DNA of 64,000 nt from CAYUYV01 sp964522525 (GTDB taxonomy: Bacteria; Pseudomonadota; Alphaproteobacteria; JAJFIK01), in contig CAZFWG010000013.1 in NCBI GenBank assembly GCA_964522525.1, positions 1 through 64,000 on the forward strand. Reading direction: 5' to 3'. The notes under the pieces are model-generated. The model was not told the origin of the DNA. It ran no database searches and saw only the letters and a list, made by a program, of their open reading frames with translations. The number at the start of each line of letters is the position of its first letter. Position 1 is the stretch's first letter. The position numbers and the translations under genes were made by a program. Positions 1 to 8,545 of this stretch are shown here, piece after piece.

Positions 1-1
1 C

Positions 2-1366
2 GAGGCGCTCGTCGCCATCGACGTGAACTCGGGGCGTGCGACCAAGGAACACTCGATCGAGGACACGGCGCTCAAGACCAATATGGAAGCCGCCGAGGAA
101 GTCGCGAGACAGTTGCGCCTGCGGGATCTTGCCGGCCTGATCGTCATCGACTTCATCGACATGGAGGACTACCGGAACAACCGGACGGTCGAGAAGCGCC
201 TGAAGGAATGCCTGAAAAACGACCGGGCGCGTATCCAGGTGGGCAAGATCTCGGCCTTCGGGCTCCTTGAGATGTCCCGTCAGCGCCTGCGCGCCGGCGT
301 GCTCGAGGGTTCGACCCAGTCCTGTCCCCATTGCGAGGGCACGGGCAAGATGCGTTCGGTAGAGTCGGCCTCTTTGCGGGTCCTGCGGGCCTGCGAGGAG
401 GAAGGCATTCGTGAGCGGTGCGCCACCGCGACCGTCCGTGTGCCCCACACTGTCGCGCTCTATATTCTGAACCAGAAGCGCCGCCAGCTCATGGACCTGG
501 AGCTGCGATACGGGCTTACGGTCGTGGTGGAGGCGGATCACACGCTCTACTCCTCGGAATTCCAGTTGGAGCGGGGCGAACTGCTGAGCGAGGACCGCAA
601 AGCTCAGATTCGCGACGCGGCGATCAGCATGGAAACGGCCTATGAGGACGACGGCGAACCTCTTGGGATCACAGACGAGGCGGACGAAGACGAGGACGAG
701 GTCGAGACCGGCGAGGTCGAGGTGGCGCCCGATGCCGACGCCCAGGACGAGGAGAGCGCGTCGGGCGACCGGCCCCGTAGGCGTCGGCGGCGCCGCGGCC
801 GTCAGAACGGCGCGGAGGACACCGCCCCCGCCGAGGAAGCAGCGCAAAGCGCCGATGGCGGCAGTGCCGAAGAAAGCGAAGAAGGCGCCGGAGACGGACA
901 AGCCGCAACGGATGAGGACGACGCCGATCGTCCCCGCCGCCGTCGCCGCCGGGGCAAGCGGGGGGGCCGGCGTTCCAAACGTCAGCCCAACCAGGTCGAG
1001 GCAGGTGACGAAAACCCAGAAGCCGCCGGGGTGGGTGCGGGTGACGATGACACAGGAGTGCCGGTCAACGGATCCGAAGGCCCGTTCGAGCCCCTACCGG
1101 GGGATAGTGCCGAACCTTTGTCCGAGGCGAGCCTCTTCGACGGTGGCCAGCACAACACGCACGAAGTCAGCGATCCGAGAACGGATGGTCCGGAAATAAA
1201 CGGATATGACCCGGCCCCGAGCATGGCAGAAGCCATCACATCGCGAAGCGGCGAGGCGGGAGATAATGCCGCCGGCGAGACCGCGTCCCGCGAACGCCTG
1301 AAGCCCCCGCCGACGCGCGCTCCCCGCGAGAAGAAGCGCGGCTGGTGGCAAAAGCGGTTCTTCTGA
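2..1366 (+). CDS. rne: Ribonuclease E/G, C-terminal part (5' end outside window)
   Basis: RNase E is the endonuclease that cleaves single-stranded, AU-rich mRNA and rRNA precursors and scaffolds the degradosome. The reading frame is already open at base 2 with EALVAIDVNSGRATKE, the DNase I-like catalytic segment. The Asp of AIDVNS and the Asp of VIDFIDM correspond to the two Mg-binding aspartates of E. coli RNase E. CPHC (about bases 325-336) is the zinc-link that joins protomers. After about residue 215 the protein becomes disordered and alternates Glu/Asp-rich stretches with arginine blocks such as RRRRRRRGR, typical of the RNA- and partner-binding tail. The 454 visible residues lack the S1 domain, which lies to the left. 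Family assignment is firm; the degradosome partners are not knowable from here. Confidence 0.95.
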   Translation, partial: EALVAIDVNSGRATKEHSIEDTALKTNMEAAEEVARQLRLRDLAGLIVIDFIDMEDYRNNRTVEKRLKECLKNDRARIQVGKISAFGLLEMSRQRLRAGVLEGSTQSCPHCEGTGKMRSVESASLRVLRACEEEGIRERCATATVRVPHTVALYILNQKRRQLMDLELRYGLTVVVEADHTLYSSEFQLERGELLSEDRKAQIRDAAISMETAYEDDGEPLGITDEADEDEDEVETGEVEVAPDADAQDEESASGDRPRRRRRRRGRQNGAEDTAPAEEAAQSADGGSAEESEEGAGDGQAATDEDDADRPRRRRRRGKRGGRRSKRQPNQVEAGDENPEAAGVGAGDDDTGVPVNGSEGPFEPLPGDSAEPLSEASLFDGGQHNTHEVSDPRTDGPEINGYDPAPSMAEAITSRSGEAGDNAAGETASRERLKPPPTRAPREKKRGWWQKRFF

Positions 1367-1462
1367 TGTCCTGATAGGCACGCTTAGGCTTAGAGGCGCC
1401 CAGGGTTCATGATTGGGGCGGGTCAAGGCCCGCCGCTTTCGGATAGGGGGATCCGTTCACCC

Positions 1463-1948
1463 ATGATGGCTTTCCTGCGCGATCACTGGCTTGAAGTGGC
1501 CAGTATCATGGTGGCCCTCGCGGCGATCTCCGTGGCGGTCTGGCGGATCACGGCGAGCCGACGGGACGACCGGGAACGCTCCGCCCGCTCCACCTGGCGG
1601 GAATACAACATCCAGGCCCTCACCTATCCCCTCCTCGCCTATCCCGATCTTGACCGGATCAAGCAGGACCTGGAGGAATATGAGCGCTACGAATGGTTCG
1701 TTGCCTTTCTGATCGAGACCTGTGCGGAAATTCTGGCCACCATGAAACAGTCTCCCCTTGGCGTGCGCTGGGAGGATGTGCTGCGTCGGCACCTGTCCTT
1801 CCACTGGCGCTATCTCGAAAGCGATGATTTCAGGGGCCGGGTCAATGTATTGATTTCAGGCCGCCTCAAAAGGATCATCGAGGAAGCCAAGAGTTTCGGC
1901 CGCGACTATCACCACCAGAAATACGCTCATCAGCCTACAGATGAATGA
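1463..1948 (+). CDS. Small single-pass membrane protein of unknown function
   Basis: I do not recognise a family. The 161-aa product has one N-terminal membrane segment (about residues 9-27, VASIMVALAAISVAVWRI). This is followed by a positively charged stretch (SRRDDRERSARS) and a soluble, mainly helical domain rich in Trp, Tyr and Glu. The topology would be an N-terminal anchor with the body in the cytoplasm. I chose the ATG at 1463 because a G-rich ribosome-binding site (agggggat) precedes it and the membrane segment then starts at once; a GTG/ATG start about 18 codons earlier is possible. It follows rne by about 100 bp on the same strand, but nothing ties it functionally to RNA decay. Confidence 0.6.
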   Translation: MMAFLRDHWLEVASIMVALAAISVAVWRITASRRDDRERSARSTWREYNIQALTYPLLAYPDLDRIKQDLEEYERYEWFVAFLIETCAEILATMKQSPLGVRWEDVLRRHLSFHWRYLESDDFRGRVNVLISGRLKRIIEEAKSFGRDYHHQKYAHQPTDE

Positions 1949-1965
1949 CAGGCCGTTGACGGATC

Positions 1966-2565
1966 TCAATCCGCGATACGGGCGACCGGTCGGGCCGGCA
2001 CACCGACGACCGTCGCCCCCTCCGGCACATCCCCCGTCACGACCGCACCTGCCCCGATGATGGCATTGTCCCCGATGGTGACGCCCGGGACAATTGTCGC
2101 GCGCCCTCCGATCCAGACATTCCGTCCGATGGCGATCGGGCGTCCGTATTCCAACATCCGATCGCGCAGTGTGGGATCCCGGGGATGGTCAGCGGCCAGC
2201 AGTTGAACGCCCGGGCCAATCTGTGTCTTCTCCCCGATCGTGACGGCAACGACGTCGAGCACCGTGCAGCCGAAATTCATGAAGGCGCCGGCACCGATCC
2301 GAATGTTGTATCCGTAGTCGCAGTAGAACGGAGGCCTGATCGCCACGCCGTCGCCGACCGCGCCGAGCAGCTCCTTCAGAAGGGCCTCGCGGCCATCGGG
2401 ATCGGCACCCTCATCGCCGTTGTAGCGCGCCATCCATGCGCTCGCCCGCCGACTGTCCTCGATGAGGGTGGGATCGGCAGCACAATAGAGATCGCCCGCG
2501 AGCATCCTCTCTTTTTGTGAACGGGGATCGGACGGTGATGGCAGCGGCGGATCGGATCTGTTCAT
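1966..2565 (-). CDS. maa: Sugar O-acetyltransferase, maltose acetyltransferase type
   Basis: This is a left-handed beta-helix (hexapeptide repeat) acetyltransferase of the Maa/LacA/NodL family, which transfers acetyl from acetyl-CoA to a sugar hydroxyl. The N-terminal Mac domain is visible (KERMLAGDLYCAADPTL, about residues 18-34). Imperfect hexapeptide repeats follow, including IGRNVWIGGRATIVPGVTIG and IGAGAVVTGDVPEGATVVG near the C terminus. The catalytic His lies in LLAADHPRDP. The length of 199 aa is close to the family norm (about 185), with a slightly longer N terminus. ATG at 2565 is preceded by GGAGG. The true acceptor sugar cannot be read from sequence; maa is used in the family sense. 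It stands alone, 133 bp upstream of the end of the next minus-strand gene. Confidence 0.85.
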   Translation of the reverse strand: MNRSDPPLPSPSDPRSQKERMLAGDLYCAADPTLIEDSRRASAWMARYNGDEGADPDGREALLKELLGAVGDGVAIRPPFYCDYGYNIRIGAGAFMNFGCTVLDVVAVTIGEKTQIGPGVQLLAADHPRDPTLRDRMLEYGRPIAIGRNVWIGGRATIVPGVTIGDNAIIGAGAVVTGDVPEGATVVGVPARPVARIAD

Positions 2566-2698
2566 GACACCTCCGTGCGGAGCAAACCCTCAAGCATTTT
2601 CATGAAACTCAGGCCCATGACAATGCTGGAATGCCATGGATTCGAGCGCGTTCCGGGCGGAAAACCGGAGCCCGTCCGGCGCCGGCTCGGATCCCCCA

Positions 2699-4369
2699 TC
2701 ACGACACGGCCGGTGCCTTGGCCTCGCTCAGTGCCCGGTGGATATACTGAACCACGACCGATCCCTCGCCCACGCCCGACGCCACGCGCTTGATGGAGCC
2801 CGAGCGCACATCGCCCACGGCATAGATCCGGGGCCAACTCGTCTCGTACAGGGACGGCATGCGATCAAGCGTCCATTGCGCCCGCACCAGTTCCAGATTG
2901 GCGATGTCCGGACCGGTCTTCAGAAAGCCCGCATCGTCGCGCGCGATGGTCTCCGGCAACCAATCCGTACAGGGCTTGGCGCCGATAAAGAGAAACAGGA
3001 ACGGCACATCGACCGTGAACGTCTCCTTGTCGCCGGCTTTGGAGATGACCAGACGGCGCAGCCGCCCGTCCTCTCCTTCGAGCCCCGAGACGCTTGCCTC
3101 CGGGTGCAGATGAATGTTGGGTGTCTCCTCGAGGCGGCGCACAAGATATTCCGACATGGTGTCGCGGATGTTCTTGCGCCGGTAGAGGACATGGACCTCT
3201 TCGGCGGTGCCCGCCAGGTAAACGGCGCCCTGCCCGGCCGAATTGCCCGCGCCGACAATCGCCACCTTGGACCCGCTGCACAGCTGTGCCTCCATGGCCG
3301 TCGCGCCGTAATAGACGCCGCTGCCCTCATAGGCCTCGAGGCCCTCGATGGGCAGCCGGCGATAGTCGGCCCCGCAGGCCAGCACCACCGACTTCGTCAC
3401 GATCCGCCGGCCATCGGCAAGGGTCAGGGTGTAACGCTCGCCCTCTCGGGCAAGCACCTTCGCGGTCGCCGGGGACGCCAGTTGGGCGCCGAATTTCTGG
3501 GCCTGGACCATCGCCCGTTCCGCCAGTTCGCGCCCGGAAATGCCGGTCGGAAAGCCCAGATAGTTTTCGATCTTGGAGCTGGTGCCGGCCTGGCCACCGG
3601 GGGCCGTGGCATCGAGGGCCACCACATCGAGCCCTTCCGAGGCGGCATAGACGGCCGCGGCAAGGCCGGCGGGCCCGGCCCCGACAATGGCCACATCGGT
3701 CTCGACCCCGTCAACAACGAGATCAAGGGCCAGCGCCGCGCTGACCTCGGCCGGCGTGGGCTTGATCAGCCGGGTGCGCGAGCCCGTGATCAGGAACGGT
3801 GCGTCGTCCCGGGTCAGACCCTGTTTTTCGAGAATGATCCTGGCATTTTCATCTGTATCAAGATTAACCCAGAGATGGGGCACGGCGTGCTTGGTCAACA
3901 GATCACGGATGGCGAAGGTATTTCGGTCATAGGCCGCGCCCACGAGCAGAACGCTCGCCCGCCCCGCATCCCGCGCCCAGGCCCGACGGGCCACCAGGGC
4001 GTTGACAAAAACATCCGACAGGCCCGACTGCTCGACCAGCAAGCGATGAAAGGCCGCGTAGTCGATATGCAGAACCTCGCCCGCCACCTCCATGCGGGCC
4101 ATGGCGAGAGACGCGTGGCCCGTGATCAACGAGACATCCCCCGTGAACTGACCGGGCTCCAACCAGCCGACGCGTCGCTCTTCCCCGTGCTCGAACAGAT
4201 AGACATTGAGCTGGCCCGACAGCAGCACGCAGCAATCGGGGCGCCGGTCTCCTTCATCGAACAGAATTTCACCGACCTCATGGTGGCGAACGGTGCCATA
4301 GGTCTTGAGGATGGCGATCTCCGCTTCAGACATGCGGTAGTTCATCATTGGGGGCGGCACAGTGCTCAC
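2699..4369 (-). CDS. FAD-dependent oxidoreductase: cNMP-binding domain + thioredoxin-like + thioredoxin reductase-like
   Basis: The 556-aa protein has three parts. A cyclic-nucleotide-binding fold spans about residues 10-130 (FDEGDRRPDCCVLLSGQL). A thioredoxin-like segment spans about 155-235. A two-dinucleotide-domain flavoprotein follows, with FAD site VGAGPAGLAAAVYAA near residue 226 and NADPH site VGAGNSAGQGA near 369. This matches the family often annotated as fused regulator/thioredoxin reductase. The redox CxxC that thioredoxin reductases carry just before the NADPH motif is absent: the site reads YYGATAMEAQLC. Disulfide exchange by the classical route is therefore unlikely, and the electron acceptor is unknown. 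I chose the GTG at 4369 because a perfect TAAGGAG lies 7 nt upstream. It is divergent from rplY. Confidence 0.8.
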   Translation of the reverse strand: MSTVPPPMMNYRMSEAEIAILKTYGTVRHHEVGEILFDEGDRRPDCCVLLSGQLNVYLFEHGEERRVGWLEPGQFTGDVSLITGHASLAMARMEVAGEVLHIDYAAFHRLLVEQSGLSDVFVNALVARRAWARDAGRASVLLVGAAYDRNTFAIRDLLTKHAVPHLWVNLDTDENARIILEKQGLTRDDAPFLITGSRTRLIKPTPAEVSAALALDLVVDGVETDVAIVGAGPAGLAAAVYAASEGLDVVALDATAPGGQAGTSSKIENYLGFPTGISGRELAERAMVQAQKFGAQLASPATAKVLAREGERYTLTLADGRRIVTKSVVLACGADYRRLPIEGLEAYEGSGVYYGATAMEAQLCSGSKVAIVGAGNSAGQGAVYLAGTAEEVHVLYRRKNIRDTMSEYLVRRLEETPNIHLHPEASVSGLEGEDGRLRRLVISKAGDKETFTVDVPFLFLFIGAKPCTDWLPETIARDDAGFLKTGPDIANLELVRAQWTLDRMPSLYETSWPRIYAVGDVRSGSIKRVASGVGEGSVVVQYIHRALSEAKAPAVS

Positions 4370-4650
4370 GGGCAGGCTCCTTAAGCAATCAGATATGCGG
4401 TGGCGACGCAGAGGGGTGCGCGGGCTCAGCGCATCCCCGGCGCTTGGACAATGGGGCCAACGGCCCCGGGGTTCAATTCCGCTAAAAGGCCGCGCAAGAA
4501 AGGTCCCGCCGCGTCCTCCACCACAAGGCCTGAAGCCGTATTGGAAACCCGATATTGGACAAGTGCGCACGCTTCCGCTAAGACCACCCATCCCGGTCGT
4601 ACACCCTTGGAGGACGCATCGGGAATCCTCAAGTCATGAAGGAGACTCTC

Positions 4651-5280
4651 ATGAGCGAGACGCGCACGCTCAGTGCCCAAGCTCGCGACCGGGTCGGTAA
4701 GGGGGCCGCCCGGGCAACGCGACGTGAAGGCCTGATCCCCGCCGTCATTTATGGCGGCAGCAAAACCCCGGAAGCCATTGCCATCGATGTGCCCCAGATG
4801 GTCCGGGCCCTCAATGCGGGCAAGTTTCTGTCCACCGTGTTCATGCTGGACGTGGCGGGCAAGAGCACCCGGGTGGTGCCGAAGGACATCCAGTTCCACC
4901 CCGTGACCGACCAGCCCCTGCACATCGATTTCCTGCGGGTGGCGAAGGACGCGACCATTGCCGTGGCCGTGGCAGTCCGTTTCATCAATGAAGACAAGAG
5001 CCCCGGCCTGAAGCGTGGTGGTGTGCTCAATGTGGTGCGCCACGAAGTGGAGTTGGAAGTTCCCGCCAACGCCATTCCGGATGAACTCATTGCCGATCTG
5101 GAAGGCCTGGACATCAACGACTCGATCCACATTTCGGCGATCGCGCTGCCCGATGATGCGGCGCCGGTGATCAAGGATCGTGACTTCACGGTTGCGACGA
5201 TTGCCGCGCCGGCTGGTGGGGCGGACGCTGCCGAAGATGAAGGTGGCGAGGAAGCCGCCGAGGGTGAAGGCGAAAGCTGA
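4651..5280 (+). CDS. rplY: 50S ribosomal protein L25 / general stress protein Ctc
   Basis: L25 binds 5S rRNA in the large subunit. The 209-aa product is the long Ctc type. It has an N-terminal L25 beta-barrel (about residues 1-90, with RVGKGAARATRREGLIPAVIYGG cut here to the RVGKGAAR core) and a C-terminal TL5-like domain (about 95-185, including RGGVLNVVRHEVELEV). A Glu/Ala-rich acidic tail follows. The start is the ATG at 4651, because AAGGAG sits 8 nt before it; the ATG at 4636 lies inside the ribosome-binding site context. It heads the typical alphaproteobacterial run rplY-pth-ychF on the plus strand, with 54 bp to pth. Confidence 0.95.
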   Translation: MSETRTLSAQARDRVGKGAARATRREGLIPAVIYGGSKTPEAIAIDVPQMVRALNAGKFLSTVFMLDVAGKSTRVVPKDIQFHPVTDQPLHIDFLRVAKDATIAVAVAVRFINEDKSPGLKRGGVLNVVRHEVELEVPANAIPDELIADLEGLDINDSIHISAIALPDDAAPVIKDRDFTVATIAAPAGGADAAEDEGGEEAAEGEGES

Positions 5281-5334
5281 TCCTTCGGGGCCCGAGGCCA
5301 TGGGCTGACCGCCGAGCCATGACGGAGCCAGCAG

Positions 5335-5949
5335 GTGAAACTCTTTGTGGGACTGGGCAATCCGGGTGCGCGCTATGCCGGGCACCGCCACAATATCGGT
5401 TTCATGGCCGTCGACGCCATTGCCGATGACCATGGCTTCGCCGCATCCCGGAACCGGTTTCAGGGCGAGGCCCGGGAAGGCGCCCTGCCCTTGCCCGGCG
5501 GCGGTCAGGACAAGGTCCTGGTCCTTAAACCCACCACCTATATGAATGAAAGTGGCCGGGCCGTCGGTGAGGCGGCCCGGTTCTACCGCCTGGAGCCCGA
5601 GGACGTGATCGTCTTCCATGACGAGCTCGATCTGGAGGCGGCACGCCTGCGGGTCAAGCAGGGTGGCGGCAATGCGGGCCATAACGGCCTCAAATCGATT
5701 TCCGCCCATCTGGGCAATGACTATTGGCGGGTGCGCATTGGCATCGGCCATCCGGGCCAGAAGGAACGGGTGACGGGCCATGTGCTGGGTGATTTTTCCA
5801 AGGCCGAGCGGGAGGGCTGGGTCCGCGACCTGCTTGACGCCTTCGCGGCCGAGGCCGGCCTTTTGATCACCGCGCCGGGTGATTTCGCGCCGGCCGTGGC
5901 GCGGCGTGTCACACCGCCCGCACCGGCCAAACCATCAGACACAGGATAA
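5335..5949 (+). CDS. pth: Peptidyl-tRNA hydrolase
   Basis: Pth releases tRNA from prematurely dropped peptidyl-tRNA by ester hydrolysis. Family hallmarks are all present: the N-terminal FVGLGNPGARYAGHRHNIGF with the catalytic His, KPTTYMNESG, VFHDELDL with the catalytic Asp, and GGGNAGHNGLKSI. The length of 204 aa is slightly above E. coli Pth (194) because of a Pro/Ala-rich C-terminal tail. The start is GTG at 5335, directly before the conserved KLFVGLGNPG. It sits between rplY and ychF, the usual arrangement, and is very probably cotranscribed with them. Confidence 0.96.
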   Translation: MKLFVGLGNPGARYAGHRHNIGFMAVDAIADDHGFAASRNRFQGEAREGALPLPGGGQDKVLVLKPTTYMNESGRAVGEAARFYRLEPEDVIVFHDELDLEAARLRVKQGGGNAGHNGLKSISAHLGNDYWRVRIGIGHPGQKERVTGHVLGDFSKAEREGWVRDLLDAFAAEAGLLITAPGDFAPAVARRVTPPAPAKPSDTG

Positions 5950-5983
5950 TCCATGCCCCGACGGGGCCATCGGGAGAGACGAG

Positions 5984-7081
5984 ATGGGGTTCAAATGCGG
6001 CATTGTCGGCCTGCCCAATGTGGGCAAATCGACCCTTTTTAATGCCCTCACCCAGACGGCGGCGGCCCAGGCGGAGAATTATCCGTTCTGCACCATCGAG
6101 CCCAATGTGGGCGATGTTGCCGTGCCGGACCCGAGATTGTTTGAAATCGCTGATATCGCGAGTTCCGCCAATATCGTGCCGGCGCGGCTGACCTTTGTGG
6201 ACATCGCCGGCCTCGTGAAGGGCGCCTCCAAGGGCGAAGGCCTGGGCAACCAGTTCCTCGCCAATATTCGCGAGGTTGACGCCATCGCCTATGTCTTGCG
6301 CTGTTTCGAGGATGACGACATCACCCATGTGGAAGGCCGGGTCGACCCCCTGGCCGATGCCGACACGGTCGAGACCGAGCTGATGCTCGCGGATCTGGAA
6401 AGCCTCGAAAAGCGCCGGCCCGCGCTGGAGAAAAAGGCCAAGGGGCAGGACAAGGAGGCCAAGGAAACCCTGGCCCTGATCGACAAGGCCCTGGCCCCCT
6501 TGCAGGACGGCCGGCCGGCCCGCCTGGCCGAGATCGAGCCAGAGGAGACCAAGGCCTGGAAGGCGCTCAACCTCCTCACCTCAAAACCGGTGCTGTATGT
6601 CGCCAATGTGGATGAGGGCTCGGCCGCCACGGGCAATGCCTATTCCGCCAAGGTGCTGGAACGGGCCGAAGCCGAAAGCGCGGCGGCGGTCGTGATTTCA
6701 GCCAAGATCGAGGCGGAACTCGCCACTCTCGATGACGCGGAGCGGCTCGACTTTCTCAAGGAACTGGGTCTTGAGGAGCCGGGGCTCGACCGGCTGATCC
6801 GGGCGGGCTATGGCCTCCTTGATCTCATCACCTATTTCACCGCCGGCCCCAAGGAAGCCCGTGCCTGGACCATCCGTAAGGGAACCAAGGCGCCGGGCGC
6901 CGCCGGCGTCATCCACACGGATTTCGAGAAGGGCTTCATCCGGGCCGAAACCATCGGTCACGGAGATTATGTCTCCCTTGGGGGCGAAGGCCCGGCCAAG
7001 GACGCGGGCAAGATGCGCCTTGAGGGCAAGGAATATGTGGTCTCCGACGGTGACGTCTTGCTGTTCCGCTTCAACACCTAA
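5984..7081 (+). CDS. ychF: Redox-regulated ATPase YchF (OLA1 family)
   Basis: YchF is an Obg-family P-loop protein that prefers ATP over GTP and associates with ribosomes. Residues 1-30 carry the G1 motif GLPNVGKSTLFNAL. FVDIAGLVKGASKGEGLGNQ is the G3/switch region, and a C-terminal TGS domain is visible around DLITYFTAGPKEARAWTI. The 366 aa agree with the family length (363-366). The start is ATG at 5984, preceded by GGGAGAG; an upstream in-frame extension would overlap pth and lacks similarity. It follows pth by 34 bp and closes the rplY-pth-ychF operon. Confidence 0.96.
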   Translation: MGFKCGIVGLPNVGKSTLFNALTQTAAAQAENYPFCTIEPNVGDVAVPDPRLFEIADIASSANIVPARLTFVDIAGLVKGASKGEGLGNQFLANIREVDAIAYVLRCFEDDDITHVEGRVDPLADADTVETELMLADLESLEKRRPALEKKAKGQDKEAKETLALIDKALAPLQDGRPARLAEIEPEETKAWKALNLLTSKPVLYVANVDEGSAATGNAYSAKVLERAEAESAAAVVISAKIEAELATLDDAERLDFLKELGLEEPGLDRLIRAGYGLLDLITYFTAGPKEARAWTIRKGTKAPGAAGVIHTDFEKGFIRAETIGHGDYVSLGGEGPAKDAGKMRLEGKEYVVSDGDVLLFRFNT

Positions 7082-7126
7082 AGACTGAGAACAACCTGCC
7101 TTGGGGGAAACGGGGAGGCATCGAAA

Positions 7127-7822
7127 ATGGCATTCTACGGACGGATGGGCGAACAGACGGCGGCAGACGGCGCGCGGATCGCCCATTACCACGTGACGCC
7201 GGAAGACATGGACCGGGGGTCGAGGCGGCGCGGCGCGCTCGTCCTCATTCAGGAAATCTTCGGCGTCACCGATCACATCAAGGAGCTGTGTGACAGCTTT
7301 GCCTGGGAGGGTTTCGAGGTCATCGCCCCGGCCCTTTTCGATCGCCAGGAGCCCGGTTTTGCCGTCGACTATGCCGTGGAGAACATTCAACGCGCCCGGG
7401 TCCTCGCCGATCAGGTGGACTGGGACGGGGTGACCGCCGATGTGGCGGCCAGCGTTGCTCTGCTGGCGGACAAAGGCCCGGTCTTCGTGATGGGCTACTG
7501 TTTTGGCGGCACGGTGTCCTGGGTCGCGGCGGCCCGGGTGCCCGGCATCGCGGCGGCCAGCGGCTATTACGGCCGGCTGATCGTCGATTTCGTCGATGAA
7601 GCCCCCCAATGCCCGATCATTCTCCATTTCGGCACCCAGGACACGTCGATCCCCATGGAGACGGTCCAGCGCATCGAAATGGCCCACCCCACGGTGCCCG
7701 TCTATCGCTATGACGCGGGCCATGGCTTCAACTCGGACCGGCGGGCGGACTATGACCCGGATTGCGCGGCCCTCGCCCGGGAGCGCACGCTGGCCCTGTT
7801 CACGGCCCATGGGGCGAAGTGA
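7127..7822 (+). CDS. Dienelactone hydrolase family protein
   Basis: This is an alpha/beta hydrolase of the dienelactone hydrolase family, which uses a Cys-Asp-His triad. The nucleophile Cys125 lies in the elbow MGYCFGG, the Asp in HFGTQDTSIP, and the His in YDAGHGFN. The conserved oxyanion segment IQEIFGV is at about residues 40-46. The length of 231 aa matches the family (about 230-245), and no signal peptide is seen, so the enzyme should be cytoplasmic. No aromatic catabolism genes are adjacent, so chlorocatechol degradation should not be assumed; many members are general carboxylesterases. It follows ychF by 45 bp on the same strand and might be read through from that operon. Confidence 0.88.
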   Translation: MAFYGRMGEQTAADGARIAHYHVTPEDMDRGSRRRGALVLIQEIFGVTDHIKELCDSFAWEGFEVIAPALFDRQEPGFAVDYAVENIQRARVLADQVDWDGVTADVAASVALLADKGPVFVMGYCFGGTVSWVAAARVPGIAAASGYYGRLIVDFVDEAPQCPIILHFGTQDTSIPMETVQRIEMAHPTVPVYRYDAGHGFNSDRRADYDPDCAALARERTLALFTAHGAK

Positions 7823-7868
7823 CGGGACCGTCCGGCCTTGGATTAACAACGCAACGGGTTTGCGTGCG

Positions 7869-8288
7869 ATGAACCCACTCAACGCCACGGGTGTCGCCGT
7901 TTTTGCCGCGCTGTGCCTTGCCGCGACGGATCAGGCATCGGCGCTCGAGGCGGATCGGGATACGAAGGATGAACCCAAAGACGTGCCGGAGGTATCCTGC
8001 GAGGATCCGGCCTTTCAAAAGGAGAAGAATCCGCTACCGATCGTCCGTGTAGCGCCGAACTTTCCCAAGATCCCTTCCGTGCGGAAGGTCGTCATGGTGC
8101 TCGCTTTCACGATTGCCGCCGATGGAACGGTCAAGGATGTGAGGGTGGTCGAGACAACGGATGACCGGTTCAACTACGCCGCCAAAAAGGCCGTCCAGGC
8201 GTGGCGCTATTGTCCGCAAATCAGGAACGGTCAGGCCGTGGAGCGAAAAAACATTCGGGTCAAGATCAAGTTCGAGAAAGACTATTGA
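7869..8288 (+). CDS. Secreted or anchored TonB C-terminal domain protein
   Basis: The 139-aa product has an N-terminal hydrophobic segment (about residues 5-24, TGVAVFAALCLAATDQASA) that looks like a signal peptide. A short charged linker follows, then a TonB_C-like domain from about residue 55 to the end (FTIAADGTVKDVRVVETT, AVQAWRYCPQ). The long Pro-rich spacer of true TonB is missing, so it is unlikely to span the periplasm and drive receptors by itself. Short proteins of this type are usually uncharacterised. I chose the ATG at 7869 because the signal peptide begins there. No exbB/exbD or TonB-dependent receptor lies in the window. Confidence 0.75.
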   Translation: MNPLNATGVAVFAALCLAATDQASALEADRDTKDEPKDVPEVSCEDPAFQKEKNPLPIVRVAPNFPKIPSVRKVVMVLAFTIAADGTVKDVRVVETTDDRFNYAAKKAVQAWRYCPQIRNGQAVERKNIRVKIKFEKDY

Positions 8289-8347
8289 GGCACCTCGACA
8301 CCACCATGTCGAAGGCTCAGGGGTCTGGGCAGAAGGCTCAAACGCAG

Positions 8348-8539
8348 TCAATCATCAGACCACGTCTGATCGGAAAGACGGCTGGGCGTATCCGAGGCAT
8401 AGGGCAGAACCAGATTGAAATTGACCATGCCCCGTCTGGACGGTTGAAGGTTCTTGGCCTGGTCATGGGCAGCGGCCAGCAGGTCGCTGTCAATCTGTGG
8501 GTTGTGTTTCAGAATTCTGCGCAGCTCAGCCTGCTTCAT
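8348..8539 (-). CDS. 63-aa protein paired with the SDH-type protease
   Basis: A 63-aa polypeptide, MKQAELRRILKHNPQIDSDL followed by a helical N-terminal half and a more polar C terminus. I know of no family. It is supported by context: its ATG at 8539 lies 6 nt downstream of the stop of the protease gene on the same strand, and a ribosome-binding site (AGGGA) sits in the last codons of that gene. Translational coupling is likely. It has no Cys pair, signal peptide or membrane segment. It could be a substrate, adaptor or regulator of the protease; this is inference from position only. Confidence 0.5.
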   Translation of the reverse strand: MKQAELRRILKHNPQIDSDLLAAAHDQAKNLQPSRRGMVNFNLVLPYASDTPSRLSDQTWSDD

Positions 8540-8545
8540 GGCTCA

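Noticed and set aside
2636..4384. Long (582-codon) frame antisense to the CNBD-TrxR gene
   Set aside because: A shadow of GC-rich codons in the real gene; no family resemblance. Similar long shadows occur opposite the mtnA, S9 peptidase, accC and nrdJ genes.
4460..4500. Possible tRNA remnant (ggggttcaattccgc resembles a T-arm)
   Set aside because: The bases flanking the loop do not form a 5-bp T-stem, and no acceptor, D or anticodon stems are found around it.
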